From JAWLBM01 sp041687675 (GTDB lineage: Bacteria; Pseudomonadota; Alphaproteobacteria; Rhizobiales; Pleomorphomonadaceae): DNA of 39,589 nucleotides. Below the pieces are notes generated by a model. It saw only the letters and a list, made by a program, of their open reading frames with translations, had not been told where the DNA came from and searched no databases. How positions within the stretch are numbered: position 1 is the first letter of the stretch; each line of letters opens with the position of its first letter. The translations under genes were made by a program, and so were the position numbers. The stretch covers positions 1 to 39,589 of the forward strand of contig JAWLBM010000043.1 of the NCBI GenBank assembly GCA_041687675.1, written 5' to 3'. Positions 25,309 to 32,856 of this stretch are shown one piece after another.

Positions 25309-26109
25309 TCAAGCAACGGCGACCCTGACGCCGCCCTGCTTCAGGGCGCGTGCGAGGTCGCCCGTCGGCGGTGCATCCGTGACGAGAGTGGTCTTGCCCG
25401 TCCAGGGCCCGTAGACGGTGAGGGACGGGCGGTTGAACTTGCTGCGGTCGGCCAGCACCACGCTCTCCGACGCCCGGCGCATCATCGCGCCATAGACGAG
25501 TCCCGGGCCGATCGCCGCGTCGTTCGGCCCCTCGAGGGTCAGGCCCGAGGCGCCGAGGAAGGCCTTGTTGGCGTGGAAGCGGCCAAGCGCGTCGATCGTA
25601 TCGGGTCCGTGGATCAGCCCCTCGCGCGCGTCGTACTGCCCCGGGAGCATCAGCACGCGGATCATCGGATTGCCTCCGAGAACCATCGCGATTGAGAAAG
25701 AATGTGTGATGACGGTCAGTGGATCTGCTGTCTCGGACAGTTGCCGGGCGAAGTGCAGCGTGGTCGCCCCGCCGCCGATCATCAGGATATCCTCGCGCTC
25801 GACCAGCACGACGGCGGCGGCGGCGATGCGCTCGCGCTCCTCCACCATCAGAGCCTGGCGCTCGGTTAGCGCCGGCTCCACCGAGATCGGCCGCACCGCC
25901 CCGCCATATGTGCGGTTGATCAGGCCCCGATGCTCCAGTTCGGCCAGGTCCCGCCGGATCGTCTCGGTCGAGACGCCGAGCCGGGCGGCGAGCTCGTGGA
26001 CGCGCAGCGCCGGCGACCGGCCAACCGCCCTGACGATCTGCTCCTGCCGTTCCGCCTTGCCCATCTGGCGCCCGCAAGCTGCCGGCGTGCGGGTCTGTGC
26101 GCCCGACAC
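25309..26109 (-). CDS. DeoR-family transcriptional repressor
   Basis: A 266-residue regulator. The N-terminal HTH (LRVHELAARLGVSTETIRRDL) is a textbook DeoR recognition helix. The C-terminal sugar-isomerase-like sensor includes MIGGGATTLHFARQL and SESVVLADRSKFNR. It is read divergently from the microcompartment operon across a 103-bp gap and probably controls it; DeoR ligands are usually phosphorylated metabolites. GTG 26109 gives the longest frame; ATG 26064 (15 residues shorter) is also possible, and neither has a clear ribosome site. Confidence 0.88.
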   Translation of the reverse strand: MSGAQTRTPAACGRQMGKAERQEQIVRAVGRSPALRVHELAARLGVSTETIRRDLAELEHRGLINRTYGGAVRPISVEPALTERQALMVEERERIAAAAVVLVEREDILMIGGGATTLHFARQLSETADPLTVITHSFSIAMVLGGNPMIRVLMLPGQYDAREGLIHGPDTIDALGRFHANKAFLGASGLTLEGPNDAAIGPGLVYGAMMRRASESVVLADRSKFNRPSLTVYGPWTGKTTLVTDAPPTGDLARALKQGGVRVAVA

Positions 26110-26126
26110 CGATCACATTATGCCCG

Positions 26127-26141
26127 ATATGATGCACATAT
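26127..26141. promoter_or_regulatory. Candidate operator ATATG-N5-CATAT
   Basis: An inverted repeat ATATG (26127-26131) / CATAT (26137-26141) in the divergent region between the DeoR gene and the microcompartment operon. On the minus strand a CATAAT (26122-26117) lies just downstream and could be the -10 of the DeoR gene, with an almost leaderless start. Binding by DeoR is inferred from position only. Confidence 0.4.
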
Positions 26142-26176
26142 TGGCCCGCTTTACAACACAATGGTTTTGGAATACG

Positions 26177-26186
26177 GTCACGTGAC
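26177..26186. promoter_or_regulatory. Palindrome GTCACGTGAC before the microcompartment operon
   Basis: A perfect 10-bp palindrome 27 bp before the first microcompartment gene. It is a second candidate operator in the same intergenic region, perhaps for the AraC or DeoR product. Confidence 0.4.
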
Positions 26187-26212
26187 GTCCGATTTCCCAC
26201 CGGATCACACCC

Positions 26213-27493
26213 ATGTTCGACTACGGCCTGTTCAAGTTCACGTCGAAGGAAGACCTGTTCGAGAAGTCGATCCGGTTCTGGAACCCCGACAAGACCAAGT
26301 TCTGGCGAGGCCTCGGCGTCGACCTGGTGATCGACCGGCGCGAGGGCTACAGCCTCTACGACATGAGCGGCCGCAGGCTGATCGACCTGCACCTCAACGG
26401 CGGCACCTACAACTTCGGACACCGGCACCCGGAGATCGTCGACACGCTGAAATACGCGCTCGACCACTTCGACATGGGCAACCACTGGTTCCCCTCCGTC
26501 GCCCGCGCCGCGCTGGCCGAGGAACTGATCAAGATCTCGCCCGGCATGTCCTACGCCATCTTCGGCGCCGGCGGCGCCGAGGCGGTGGAGATCGCCCTCA
26601 AGAGCGCCCGCTACGCGACGCGCCGGCGCAAGATCGTCTCCATCGTCAAGGGCTATCACGGCCACTCGGGCCTCTCGGTCGCGACCGGCGACGAGCGCTT
26701 CTCGAAGATCTTCCTCGCCGACCGGCCGGACGAGTTCATCCAGGTGCCGTTCAACGACGTCGACGCCATGGCGCGGGCGCTCAGCGGCGGCGACGTGGCG
26801 GCGCTGATCATCGAGACGATCCCGGCCACCTATGGGTTCCCGATGCCGAACCCGGGCTACCTCCAGGCCTGCCGCGACCTCTGCACGAAATACGGCACCG
26901 TCTACATCGCCGACGAAGTCCAGACCGGCCTGATGCGGACCGGCGAGATGTGGGGCTGGCAGGCCTATGGCGTGCAGCCGGACATCTACGTCACCGCCAA
27001 GGGCCTCGGCGGCGGCCTCTACCCGATCTCGGCGGCAGTGGTAGACGAGCGTTGCGGCGGCTGGCTGAAGGAGGACGGGGCGGCCCACATCTCCACCTCC
27101 GGCGGCGCCGAGCTCGGCTGCATCGTCGCCCACAAGGTGCTGGAGATCCTGCAGCGGCCGTCGGTCGCCGCCAACGTCCGATCGATCGCCGACTTCTTCG
27201 CCGACGGCATGGCCGAGATGATGCGCCGCCATGGCGACCTCTTCGTCGGCGTGCGGCAGAAGGGCGTGATCCTGGGCCTCGAGTTCGACCACCCCGAGGG
27301 CGCGGTGCACGTGTCCCGCGCCCTCTACGAGCACGGCGTCTGGGCGATCTTCTCCTCGCTCGACAAGCGGGTGCTGCAGTTCAAGCCCGGCGTGCTGCTC
27401 AGCCATGACCTCTGCGAGGAGATCCTCGACCGCTTCGACGCCGCCATGCCGCGCGCGCGCGAACTCGTCGCTGCCGCGCGCAAGGCAGCCTGA
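26213..27493 (+). CDS. Class III PLP aminotransferase / candidate amino-alcohol-phosphate phospholyase
   Basis: A 426-residue fold-type I PLP enzyme of the class III aminotransferase family. It shows the phosphate loop GAGGAEA (118-124), Asp234 in ADEVQTGLMRTG contacting the PLP ring nitrogen, and Lys263 in TAKGLGGG forming the Schiff base. Class III enzymes include true transaminases and phospholyases that eliminate phosphate and ammonia from phospho-ethanolamine-type substrates. With an APH-type kinase in the same operon, phospholyase action on 1-amino-2-propanol phosphate, giving propionaldehyde, is the likely role, as proposed for mycobacterial RMM/AAUM. It is the first gene of the shell operon. 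No encapsulation helix is obvious. Confidence 0.85.
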   Translation: MFDYGLFKFTSKEDLFEKSIRFWNPDKTKFWRGLGVDLVIDRREGYSLYDMSGRRLIDLHLNGGTYNFGHRHPEIVDTLKYALDHFDMGNHWFPSVARAALAEELIKISPGMSYAIFGAGGAEAVEIALKSARYATRRRKIVSIVKGYHGHSGLSVATGDERFSKIFLADRPDEFIQVPFNDVDAMARALSGGDVAALIIETIPATYGFPMPNPGYLQACRDLCTKYGTVYIADEVQTGLMRTGEMWGWQAYGVQPDIYVTAKGLGGGLYPISAAVVDERCGGWLKEDGAAHISTSGGAELGCIVAHKVLEILQRPSVAANVRSIADFFADGMAEMMRRHGDLFVGVRQKGVILGLEFDHPEGAVHVSRALYEHGVWAIFSSLDKRVLQFKPGVLLSHDLCEEILDRFDAAMPRARELVAAARKAA

Positions 27494-27517
27494 AGTCTTT
27501 CCCGGGAGTTCGCAGCC

Positions 27518-29056
27518 ATGGTGCATGCCGCCGACGCCCCCCGCATGAAGGTGCCCGACGCGACCCTGGAGACGGCGCGGATGATGCTGTCGCGCGCCCG
27601 CTGGGCCGCCTCGGGCCTCGCCCGGATGGACCGCACCGCCCTGCAGCGGGTGGTGGATGCCGCCGCCGACGCCGGCCACGCCAAGGCCCAGGCATACGCC
27701 GAGCAGGCGGTGCGCGAGACCGGCTTCGGCCGGGTGGAGCACAAGCGCATCAAGAACGAGGCCTGCTCCCGCGGCATCGCCGACCTCTACCGCGGCGAGG
27801 ACTTCACCGGCCCGCGCATCGACCCCGTCCGCAAGATCGTGGAGCTGCCGCGACCGGCGGGAGTCGTCTTCGCGCTGATCCCGGTCACCAACCCGGTCGC
27901 GACCGTCTACTTCAAGACGCTGCTGGCGCTGATGACGCGCAACGCCATCATCCTCAGCCCGCATCCCGGCGCGAAGGCGGTCTGCGCCGACGCCGCCCGC
28001 ACGCTCGCCGCCGCCGCCGCCGCCGCCGGCGCGCCGGAGGGGGCCGTGCAGGTGGTGGAGGAGCCGACGATCCCGCTGGTCGAGGCCCTGATGGGCGACG
28101 AGCGAGTCGATCTCATCGTCGCGACCGGCGGCCCCTCGGTGGTGAAGGCCGCCTACCGCTCCGGCAACCCGGCGATCGGGGTCGGGCCCGGCAACGCGCC
28201 CGTCCTCGTCGACGACACCGCCGACCTCGACAAGGCGGCCAGGCGCATCGTCGCGTCCAAGTCCTTCGACAACTCGATCCTCTGCACCAACGAATCCGCC
28301 GTGCTCGCCTTCGCCTCGATCGCCGACGCGCTCCTCGACCGGATGAAGGCGGCGGGCGCCCACGTCTGCAGCCCGGCCGAGGTGGAGAGGCTGCGCGCGC
28401 TCCTCTTCCGCGACGATGGGTTCAACGTCTCGATGATCGGCAAGGACGCCGCGGTGATCGCCCGCGAGGCCGGCTTCCAGGCACCGAACGCGAAGATCCT
28501 GGTGACGCCGGTGGCGCTGGTGCAGCCGGAGGAGGCGCTCGTCCGCGAGAAGCTCTGCCCGGTGCTCGCCTTCGCCCGCGTCGGGGGCGTCGACCAGGCG
28601 ATCTCGGCCGCCCGCTCGATGATGCGGCGGGCCGGGCGCGGCCACTCGGCCGCTGTGCACTCCGCCTCGGAGGTGAACATCCTCGCCTTCGCCGCCGCGG
28701 TCCCGGCGCTGCGGGTGGTCGTCAACGCCGGCTGCTCGCTCGGCGCCTCGGGCTTCGAGACGAACCTCGGGCCATCCATGACCATCGGCACGGGCTTCGC
28801 CGGCGGCTCGTCGGTCGGCGACAACCTGACGCCGCATCATTTCGTCCACTACGCGCGGATCGCCTACAACAAGGATCACGCCGAGGCCTTCGGCGACTTC
28901 GCCGGGCTCGATCCGCTGAACCTGCCGCGGTCCGAGGCGCCGCGCCTCGCCCCGGCGAGGGAAACGGCCGCCGTGGCCGCGATGGACCCCGGTGACCTTC
29001 GCCGCGAACTCCGCAAGATCATCCTCGAGGAGCTGAACGCGGTTCTCGCCGCCTGA
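27518..29056 (+). CDS. CoA-acylating aldehyde dehydrogenase with C-terminal encapsulation peptide
   Basis: A 512-residue EutE/PduP/AdhE-type dehydrogenase that oxidises an aldehyde to acyl-CoA with NAD+. It has cofactor and CoA-binding features VATGGPSVVKAAY and GVGPGNAPV and catalytic Cys256 (in NSILCTNES). After a Pro/Ala-rich linker it ends in an amphipathic helix, LRRELRKIILEELNAVLAA (494-512), the form of an encapsulation peptide that docks cargo to a BMC shell. C-terminal placement is known in several BMC aldehyde dehydrogenases. ATG 27518 follows GGGAG. It is followed 6 bp later by a shell gene. Propionaldehyde is the expected substrate. Confidence 0.93.
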   Translation: MVHAADAPRMKVPDATLETARMMLSRARWAASGLARMDRTALQRVVDAAADAGHAKAQAYAEQAVRETGFGRVEHKRIKNEACSRGIADLYRGEDFTGPRIDPVRKIVELPRPAGVVFALIPVTNPVATVYFKTLLALMTRNAIILSPHPGAKAVCADAARTLAAAAAAAGAPEGAVQVVEEPTIPLVEALMGDERVDLIVATGGPSVVKAAYRSGNPAIGVGPGNAPVLVDDTADLDKAARRIVASKSFDNSILCTNESAVLAFASIADALLDRMKAAGAHVCSPAEVERLRALLFRDDGFNVSMIGKDAAVIAREAGFQAPNAKILVTPVALVQPEEALVREKLCPVLAFARVGGVDQAISAARSMMRRAGRGHSAAVHSASEVNILAFAAAVPALRVVVNAGCSLGASGFETNLGPSMTIGTGFAGGSSVGDNLTPHHFVHYARIAYNKDHAEAFGDFAGLDPLNLPRSEAPRLAPARETAAVAAMDPGDLRRELRKIILEELNAVLAA

Positions 29057-29062
29057 CCCGCC

Positions 29063-29668
29063 ATGGCAACCCTGCGCTCCTTCATCTTCATCGACCAGCT
29101 GCAGCCGCAGACCATGTGCTATCTCGGCACCTGGATCCGCGGCTCGCTGCCCCGGACCGGCATGGCGGCGCAGATCATCGAGGTCGCGCCCGGCCTCGAC
29201 ATCGAGGCCCTGACCGACGTCGCCCTGAAGGCGGCCGACGTGCGCGGCGGCATCCTGGTGGTCGAGCGGCAGTTCGGCTACCTCGAGTTCCACTCCCGCT
29301 CCACTTCGGCGGTGAAGGCCGCGGCGGAAGCGGTGCTCGCCGACCTCGGCATCGGCCCCGGCGACGCGATGAAGCCGAAGATCCTCGCCTCGCGCATCGT
29401 CACCCGCATCGACCCGCTGCACGCCTTCCTCATCAACCGCAACAAGGGCGGCTCGATGATCCTCGGCGGCGAGACCCTCTTCGTGCTGGAGGCCGAGCCC
29501 GCCGCCTACGCCATCCTCGCCGCCAACGAGGCCGAGAAGGCCGCGACGGTGAAGATCGTCGACTACCGGATGATCGGCGCGACCGGCCGGCTCTATCTCT
29601 CCGGATCCGAAGCCGAGGTCGCCGCTGCGGCGAGTGCCGCCGAACACGCCCTGGAGATGGTCCGATGA
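29063..29668 (+). CDS. BMC-T type shell protein 1 (tandem, probably permuted BMC domains)
   Basis: A 201-residue microcompartment shell protein, the length of two BMC domains. The first half contains IIEVAPGLDIEALTDVALKAAD and GGILVVERQFGYLEF. The second contains YAILAANEAEKA, VKIVDYRMIGATGRLYLSGSEAEV. Such order suggests circular permutation as in CsoS1D/EtuB-like trimers. It is clearly paralogous to the 30704-31390 product. Trimers of this kind often have large, gated pores for bulky cofactors. It overlaps the next gene by 4 bp. Confidence 0.88.
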   Translation: MATLRSFIFIDQLQPQTMCYLGTWIRGSLPRTGMAAQIIEVAPGLDIEALTDVALKAADVRGGILVVERQFGYLEFHSRSTSAVKAAAEAVLADLGIGPGDAMKPKILASRIVTRIDPLHAFLINRNKGGSMILGGETLFVLEAEPAAYAILAANEAEKAATVKIVDYRMIGATGRLYLSGSEAEVAAAASAAEHALEMVR

Positions 29669-30099
29669 GCGAGGCCGAACTGCGCTCCATGGTGCGCGAG
29701 ATCCTGCGCGAGGCGCTGGCCCAGCGCCGGCCGGGGGGTGGGCAGGCGACGGCAGCCGCCGGCGCCGCGCCCGCGGCCGAACCGGTCCGGATCGCCTCCG
29801 ACGACGACCTCGCCGCCTTCGTGCGCCGGCTCGCCGCGCTGATGGACGACCCCGCCGCGGCGGCCGCCGTCCGCGCCGGCAGGCACCGCTTCACCCTGGC
29901 CGGCGGTCCGCCGGCCCCCGCCCGGCCCGCCACCGTCGCCGGGCCCGCCGTCGCCGTGCTCGAGGGCGCGGTCACGGAGGCGAAGGTCAGCCGCCTCAAG
30001 AATGTCGCGGCGGTCCGCCTCGCCCCCGGCGCCGTGCTCACCCCGCTCGCCCGCGATCGCCTGCGGGCGCTCGGGATCGCCATCGAAGGGAGACGCTGA
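29665..30099 (+). CDS. BMC-associated protein with N-terminal encapsulation-like helix
   Basis: A 144-residue protein of unknown function, encoded between shell genes and translationally coupled on both sides (ATGA before, TGATG after). Residues 1-20, MSEAELRSMVREILREALAQ, form an amphipathic helix like known encapsulation peptides, followed by a Gly/Ala/Pro linker. A small helical part (DDDLAAFVRRLAALMDDP) follows. The C-terminal part ends in VLTPLARDRLRALGIAIEG, a phrase also seen in other BMC accessory proteins such as PduM- and EutT/Q-type proteins. It could be a cargo adaptor linking the core enzymes to the shell. No catalytic motif is seen. Confidence 0.6.
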   Translation: MSEAELRSMVREILREALAQRRPGGGQATAAAGAAPAAEPVRIASDDDLAAFVRRLAALMDDPAAAAAVRAGRHRFTLAGGPPAPARPATVAGPAVAVLEGAVTEAKVSRLKNVAAVRLAPGAVLTPLARDRLRALGIAIEGRR

Positions 30100-30356
30100 T
30101 GCTGCGCGCCACCGTCGTCGGCCGCATCTGGTCGACCAAGCGCCTCGCCGAGGTTCCGGCGGGCTCCATCCTCGAAGTCGTGATCGAGGGCACCACCTCG
30201 AAGCTGCTGGCCTTCGATCCGCTGGGCTGCGGAGAGGGCGAGAGCGTGATCGTCGCCACCGGCTCCGTGGCGGCTGCATGGTTCGGGAAATCGTCGCCGC
30301 CGATCGACGCGCTGATCGTCGGCTCCATCGACGAGACCGCCGCGCCGACCCGCTGA
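30099..30356 (+). CDS. BMC-P pentameric vertex protein (EutN/CcmL family)
   Basis: An 85-residue protein of the EutN/CcmL/PduN family that forms pentamers capping the shell vertices. Signatures are ATVVGRIWSTKR at the start, a central LLAFDPLG, and VATGSVAAAWFGKSSPPIDALIVGSID at the end. It starts within the previous stop (TGATG). A 39-bp gap leads to the BMC-H gene. Confidence 0.94.
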   Translation: MLRATVVGRIWSTKRLAEVPAGSILEVVIEGTTSKLLAFDPLGCGEGESVIVATGSVAAAWFGKSSPPIDALIVGSIDETAAPTR

Positions 30357-30395
30357 GCGGTCGCCGCGGCCGAAAGAAGGCAAGGAGAGCAAGTC

Positions 30396-30683
30396 ATGTC
30401 CAGCAACGCCATCGGGATGATCGAGACCAAGGGCTATGTCGCCGCCCTCGCGGCCGCCGATGCCATGGTGAAGGCCGCCAACGTCACCATCATCGGGCGC
30501 GAGCAGGTCGGCGACGGCCTGGTCGCCGTGGTGATCAACGGCGACGTCGGCGCTGTGAAGGCTGCCACCGAAGCGGGGGCGGAGGTCGCCGGCCAGGTCG
30601 GCACGCTCGTCTCCGTCCACGTCATCCCGCGTCCGCACGCGGATGTCTCGAAGTACTTCACGGCCGTCAGCTCGGCGAAGTGA
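30396..30683 (+). CDS. BMC-H hexameric shell protein (PduA/EutM family)
   Basis: A 95-residue canonical shell hexamer that aligns without gaps to Salmonella PduA over the first 60 residues: AIGMIETKGYVAALAAADAM and VINGDVGAVKAATEAGA. The pore residue equivalent to PduA Ser40 is Asp40 (G-D-G rather than G-S-G), so the hexamer's central pore should be lined by six acidic side chains, favouring cationic solutes such as amino alcohols. AGGAG precedes ATG 30396. The C-terminus (SKYFTAVSSAK) is short. It should form most of the shell facets. Confidence 0.95.
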   Translation: MSSNAIGMIETKGYVAALAAADAMVKAANVTIIGREQVGDGLVAVVINGDVGAVKAATEAGAEVAGQVGTLVSVHVIPRPHADVSKYFTAVSSAK

Positions 30684-30703
30684 CGCCCCGCGAGGAGGCT
30701 GTC

Positions 30704-31390
30704 GTGGCCCGTCAACCGAAGAGCGCCGCCGCGGCCGCGCCGGCGCCCGCCCGGCCTTCGCGCGGGGAACTGCGCGTCTACCTGACGGTGGAGGACCTGC
30801 AGCCGCAGTTCGCCGCCTACATGGGAACGCCCACCCGCGCCCGCGGCTACCCGCCCTTCGCCGGCCAGCATGCGCTGATCATCGAGGTGGCGCCCGGGCT
30901 GATGATCGAGCGCGTTATCGACGTGGCGCTGAAGGCCGACCCGGACCTCGAACCCGGCATCCTCTTCGTCGAGCGGCAGTTCGGCATCCTCGAACTCCAC
31001 GGCGACGACCTCGGCCGGCTGGAGGCGGCCGGGCGGGCCATCCTCGACCGGCTCGGCCTCTCCGCCGCCGACGCGCTCCGGCCACGGGTGCTCTACAGCG
31101 ACGTCATCGAGAACATCTCCGACCAGCACGCGGTGATCATCAACCGCAACCGCCAGGCCTCGATGGCGATGCCGGGCGAGACGCTGCTGGTCTGCGAGAT
31201 GGTTCCGGCCCTCTATGCCGCGATCGCCGCCAACGAGGCGGAGCGCCGGGCGCCGGGGCTGACCCTGGTCGACGTGTCCATGATCGGCGCCGCCGGCCGG
31301 ATCTATCTCTCCGGCAGGACCGAGGACGTCGAGGTGGCGCGGGCCGGAATAGAGGATATTCTGGGCGGCATCGGCGGCCGCGAGGCCTGA
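30704..31390 (+). CDS. BMC-T type shell protein 2
   Basis: A 228-residue shell protein paralogous to the 29063-29668 product (VEDLQPQFAAYMGT, IIEVAPGLMIERVIDVALKADP, GILFVERQFGILEL, AAIAANEAERRAPGLTLVDVSMIGAAGRIYLSG). It has an extra N-terminal Ala/Pro-rich stretch of about 25 residues. The frame is open far upstream, but GTG 30704 follows CGAGGAGG and starts the homology, so it is chosen. Two different BMC-T proteins plus one BMC-H and one BMC-P give a complete minimal shell. Confidence 0.87.
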   Translation: MARQPKSAAAAAPAPARPSRGELRVYLTVEDLQPQFAAYMGTPTRARGYPPFAGQHALIIEVAPGLMIERVIDVALKADPDLEPGILFVERQFGILELHGDDLGRLEAAGRAILDRLGLSAADALRPRVLYSDVIENISDQHAVIINRNRQASMAMPGETLLVCEMVPALYAAIAANEAERRAPGLTLVDVSMIGAAGRIYLSGRTEDVEVARAGIEDILGGIGGREA

Positions 31391-31480
31391 CCTGGGGCTG
31401 TCAAACCGGCCGGACCCCGGGTCAAGTCGCCTTCGCCGGCGGCCGGATAGGCTCGGCCGGAAAGTGGAGGATGCGTGCTG

Positions 31481-32497
31481 ATGACGGCGGACAAGGCCCT
31501 GTTCGACCAGGCCTCCCACGACACGCAGGTGGAATGGCTGCTGGAACTGGCGCATCAGGCGCTGCCTCTCTGGCGCCTGCCGGAAGGCGCATCGGTCCGG
31601 ATGGTGAACCTTTCGGAGAACGCCACTTTCCGGGTCGATGACGCGGGCCGCAGCTTTGCGCTCCGGATCCACCGGGAGGGCTACCACAGCCGCGACGAGG
31701 TCGCCTCCGAACTGTCCTGGTTGGCCGACCTTCGCGAAACCGGCGTGGTGACCACCCCGGTCCCGATCCCCGGCGCCGACGGCGAACTCATCCAGCTGAT
31801 GGGCCACCCCACCATGGCGGGTCCCCGCAAGATGGTGCTGTTCGGCTGGGAATCCGGCGAGGAGCCCGGGGTCGGCCAGGACCTGCGCAAGCCGTTCGAG
31901 CTGCTCGGCGAAGTGACGGCCCGCATGCACCGTCATTCCCGCGCGTGGACGCGGCCGGCGGGCTTCCGCCGCCTTACCTGGGACTTCGACACCAGCCTCG
32001 GGGAGCGGCCGCATTGGGGCCGCTGGCGCGACGGCATGGGCATGGACGCGGCGAAGGAACGGTTGTTCGGCCGCACCGTGGACCTGATCGGCCGCCGCCT
32101 CGCCGCTTACGGCAAGGGCGACGACCGCTTCGGCCTCATCCACTGCGACCTGCGCCTGGCCAATCTCCTCGTCGACGGCGACCGGGTGAAGGTGATCGAC
32201 TTCGACGACTGCGGCTTCTCCTGGTTCATGTACGATGCGGCGACGCCGGTGTCCTTCTACGAGCACCTGCCGAACGTGCCGGAGTTGATCGACCACTGGC
32301 TCGCCGGCTACCGCCGGGTGATCGACCTTGCCGCATCCGACGCAGCGGAAATCCCGACCTTCGTCATGTTGCGCAGGTTGCTGCTGGTCGCCTGGATCGG
32401 TAGTCATTCGGAAACCGAGCTCGCCCAGTCCATGGGTCTCGAATACACGGAGGGCACCGTCGGCCTCTGCGAGGACTACCTCCGCCGCTTCGGTTGA
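31481..32497 (+). CDS. APH-family kinase, candidate 1-amino-2-propanol kinase
   Basis: A 338-residue small-molecule kinase of the aminoglycoside phosphotransferase/choline kinase fold. The catalytic loop is HCDLRLANLL (221-230, base Asp223) and the metal-binding DFDD at 240-243. LRIHREGYHS (61-70) is typical of the homoserine-kinase-II-like branch. It is the last gene of the shell operon, 90 bp after the second BMC-T. In mycobacterial RMM/AAUM loci an APH-type enzyme phosphorylates (S)-1-amino-2-propanol, feeding the class III phospholyase; that role fits here. ATG 31481 and GTG 31475 are both reachable from GTGGAGG (31464-31470). No encapsulation helix is visible. Confidence 0.85.
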   Translation: MTADKALFDQASHDTQVEWLLELAHQALPLWRLPEGASVRMVNLSENATFRVDDAGRSFALRIHREGYHSRDEVASELSWLADLRETGVVTTPVPIPGADGELIQLMGHPTMAGPRKMVLFGWESGEEPGVGQDLRKPFELLGEVTARMHRHSRAWTRPAGFRRLTWDFDTSLGERPHWGRWRDGMGMDAAKERLFGRTVDLIGRRLAAYGKGDDRFGLIHCDLRLANLLVDGDRVKVIDFDDCGFSWFMYDAATPVSFYEHLPNVPELIDHWLAGYRRVIDLAASDAAEIPTFVMLRRLLLVAWIGSHSETELAQSMGLEYTEGTVGLCEDYLRRFG

Positions 32498-32800
32498 CCG
32501 GGCAGCCGCCGCCGGACGTGGATGGGAGCGGCCGTCCGTCGCTCGCCGCCGCCGATCCGTCGGCGTCCGACGGGCCTGCGACCAGACCCTCGCCTTCCTG
32601 AAGTCTGCCGTCCGTCCGCTTCCGAGCAGAACCTGCCCGACGCCGGCGAGATCGCGCAGATCCACGACGACGCCGGGGTCCGCAGAACGGCGTACATCGA
32701 TGCGGCCAACAGCTTCGATCGCGACCTGGCGAAGCGCGACCGGGAGGCCTCAAAGGCCAGCCAGCAGGCGGTCCGGCACGTCCCGCTCCCGTGGCGCCTC
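32498..32800. other. Region after the kinase gene, no supported gene
   Basis: About 300 bp between the kinase stop and the terminator. One plus frame encodes a charged stretch (EIAQIHDDAGVRRTAYIDAA) that looks protein-like, but it has no start site or recognisable family. It may be a decayed gene. Nothing else is seen. Confidence 0.3.
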
Positions 32801-32830
32801 GAGGCCGGCGGTCCGCGCCGGCCTCCTTTT
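32801..32830 (+). terminator. Rho-independent terminator of the microcompartment operon
   Basis: GAGGCCGGCG / CGCCGGCCTC, a perfect 10-bp stem with a GTCCG loop, followed by CTTTT. It points rightward and lies 304 bp after the kinase stop, just before the convergent ABC operon. Confidence 0.8.
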
Positions 32831-32856
32831 CCGGTCGCCGACCTGCATGGCTTCGT

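Noticed and set aside
25049..29647. Very long (about 1530-codon) minus-strand open frame
   Set aside because: It is antisense to well-supported genes (ALDH, aminotransferase and shell) and passes through the real DeoR and AraC genes in a different frame. Composition is low-complexity Gly/Arg/His/Val, typical of high-GC shadows.
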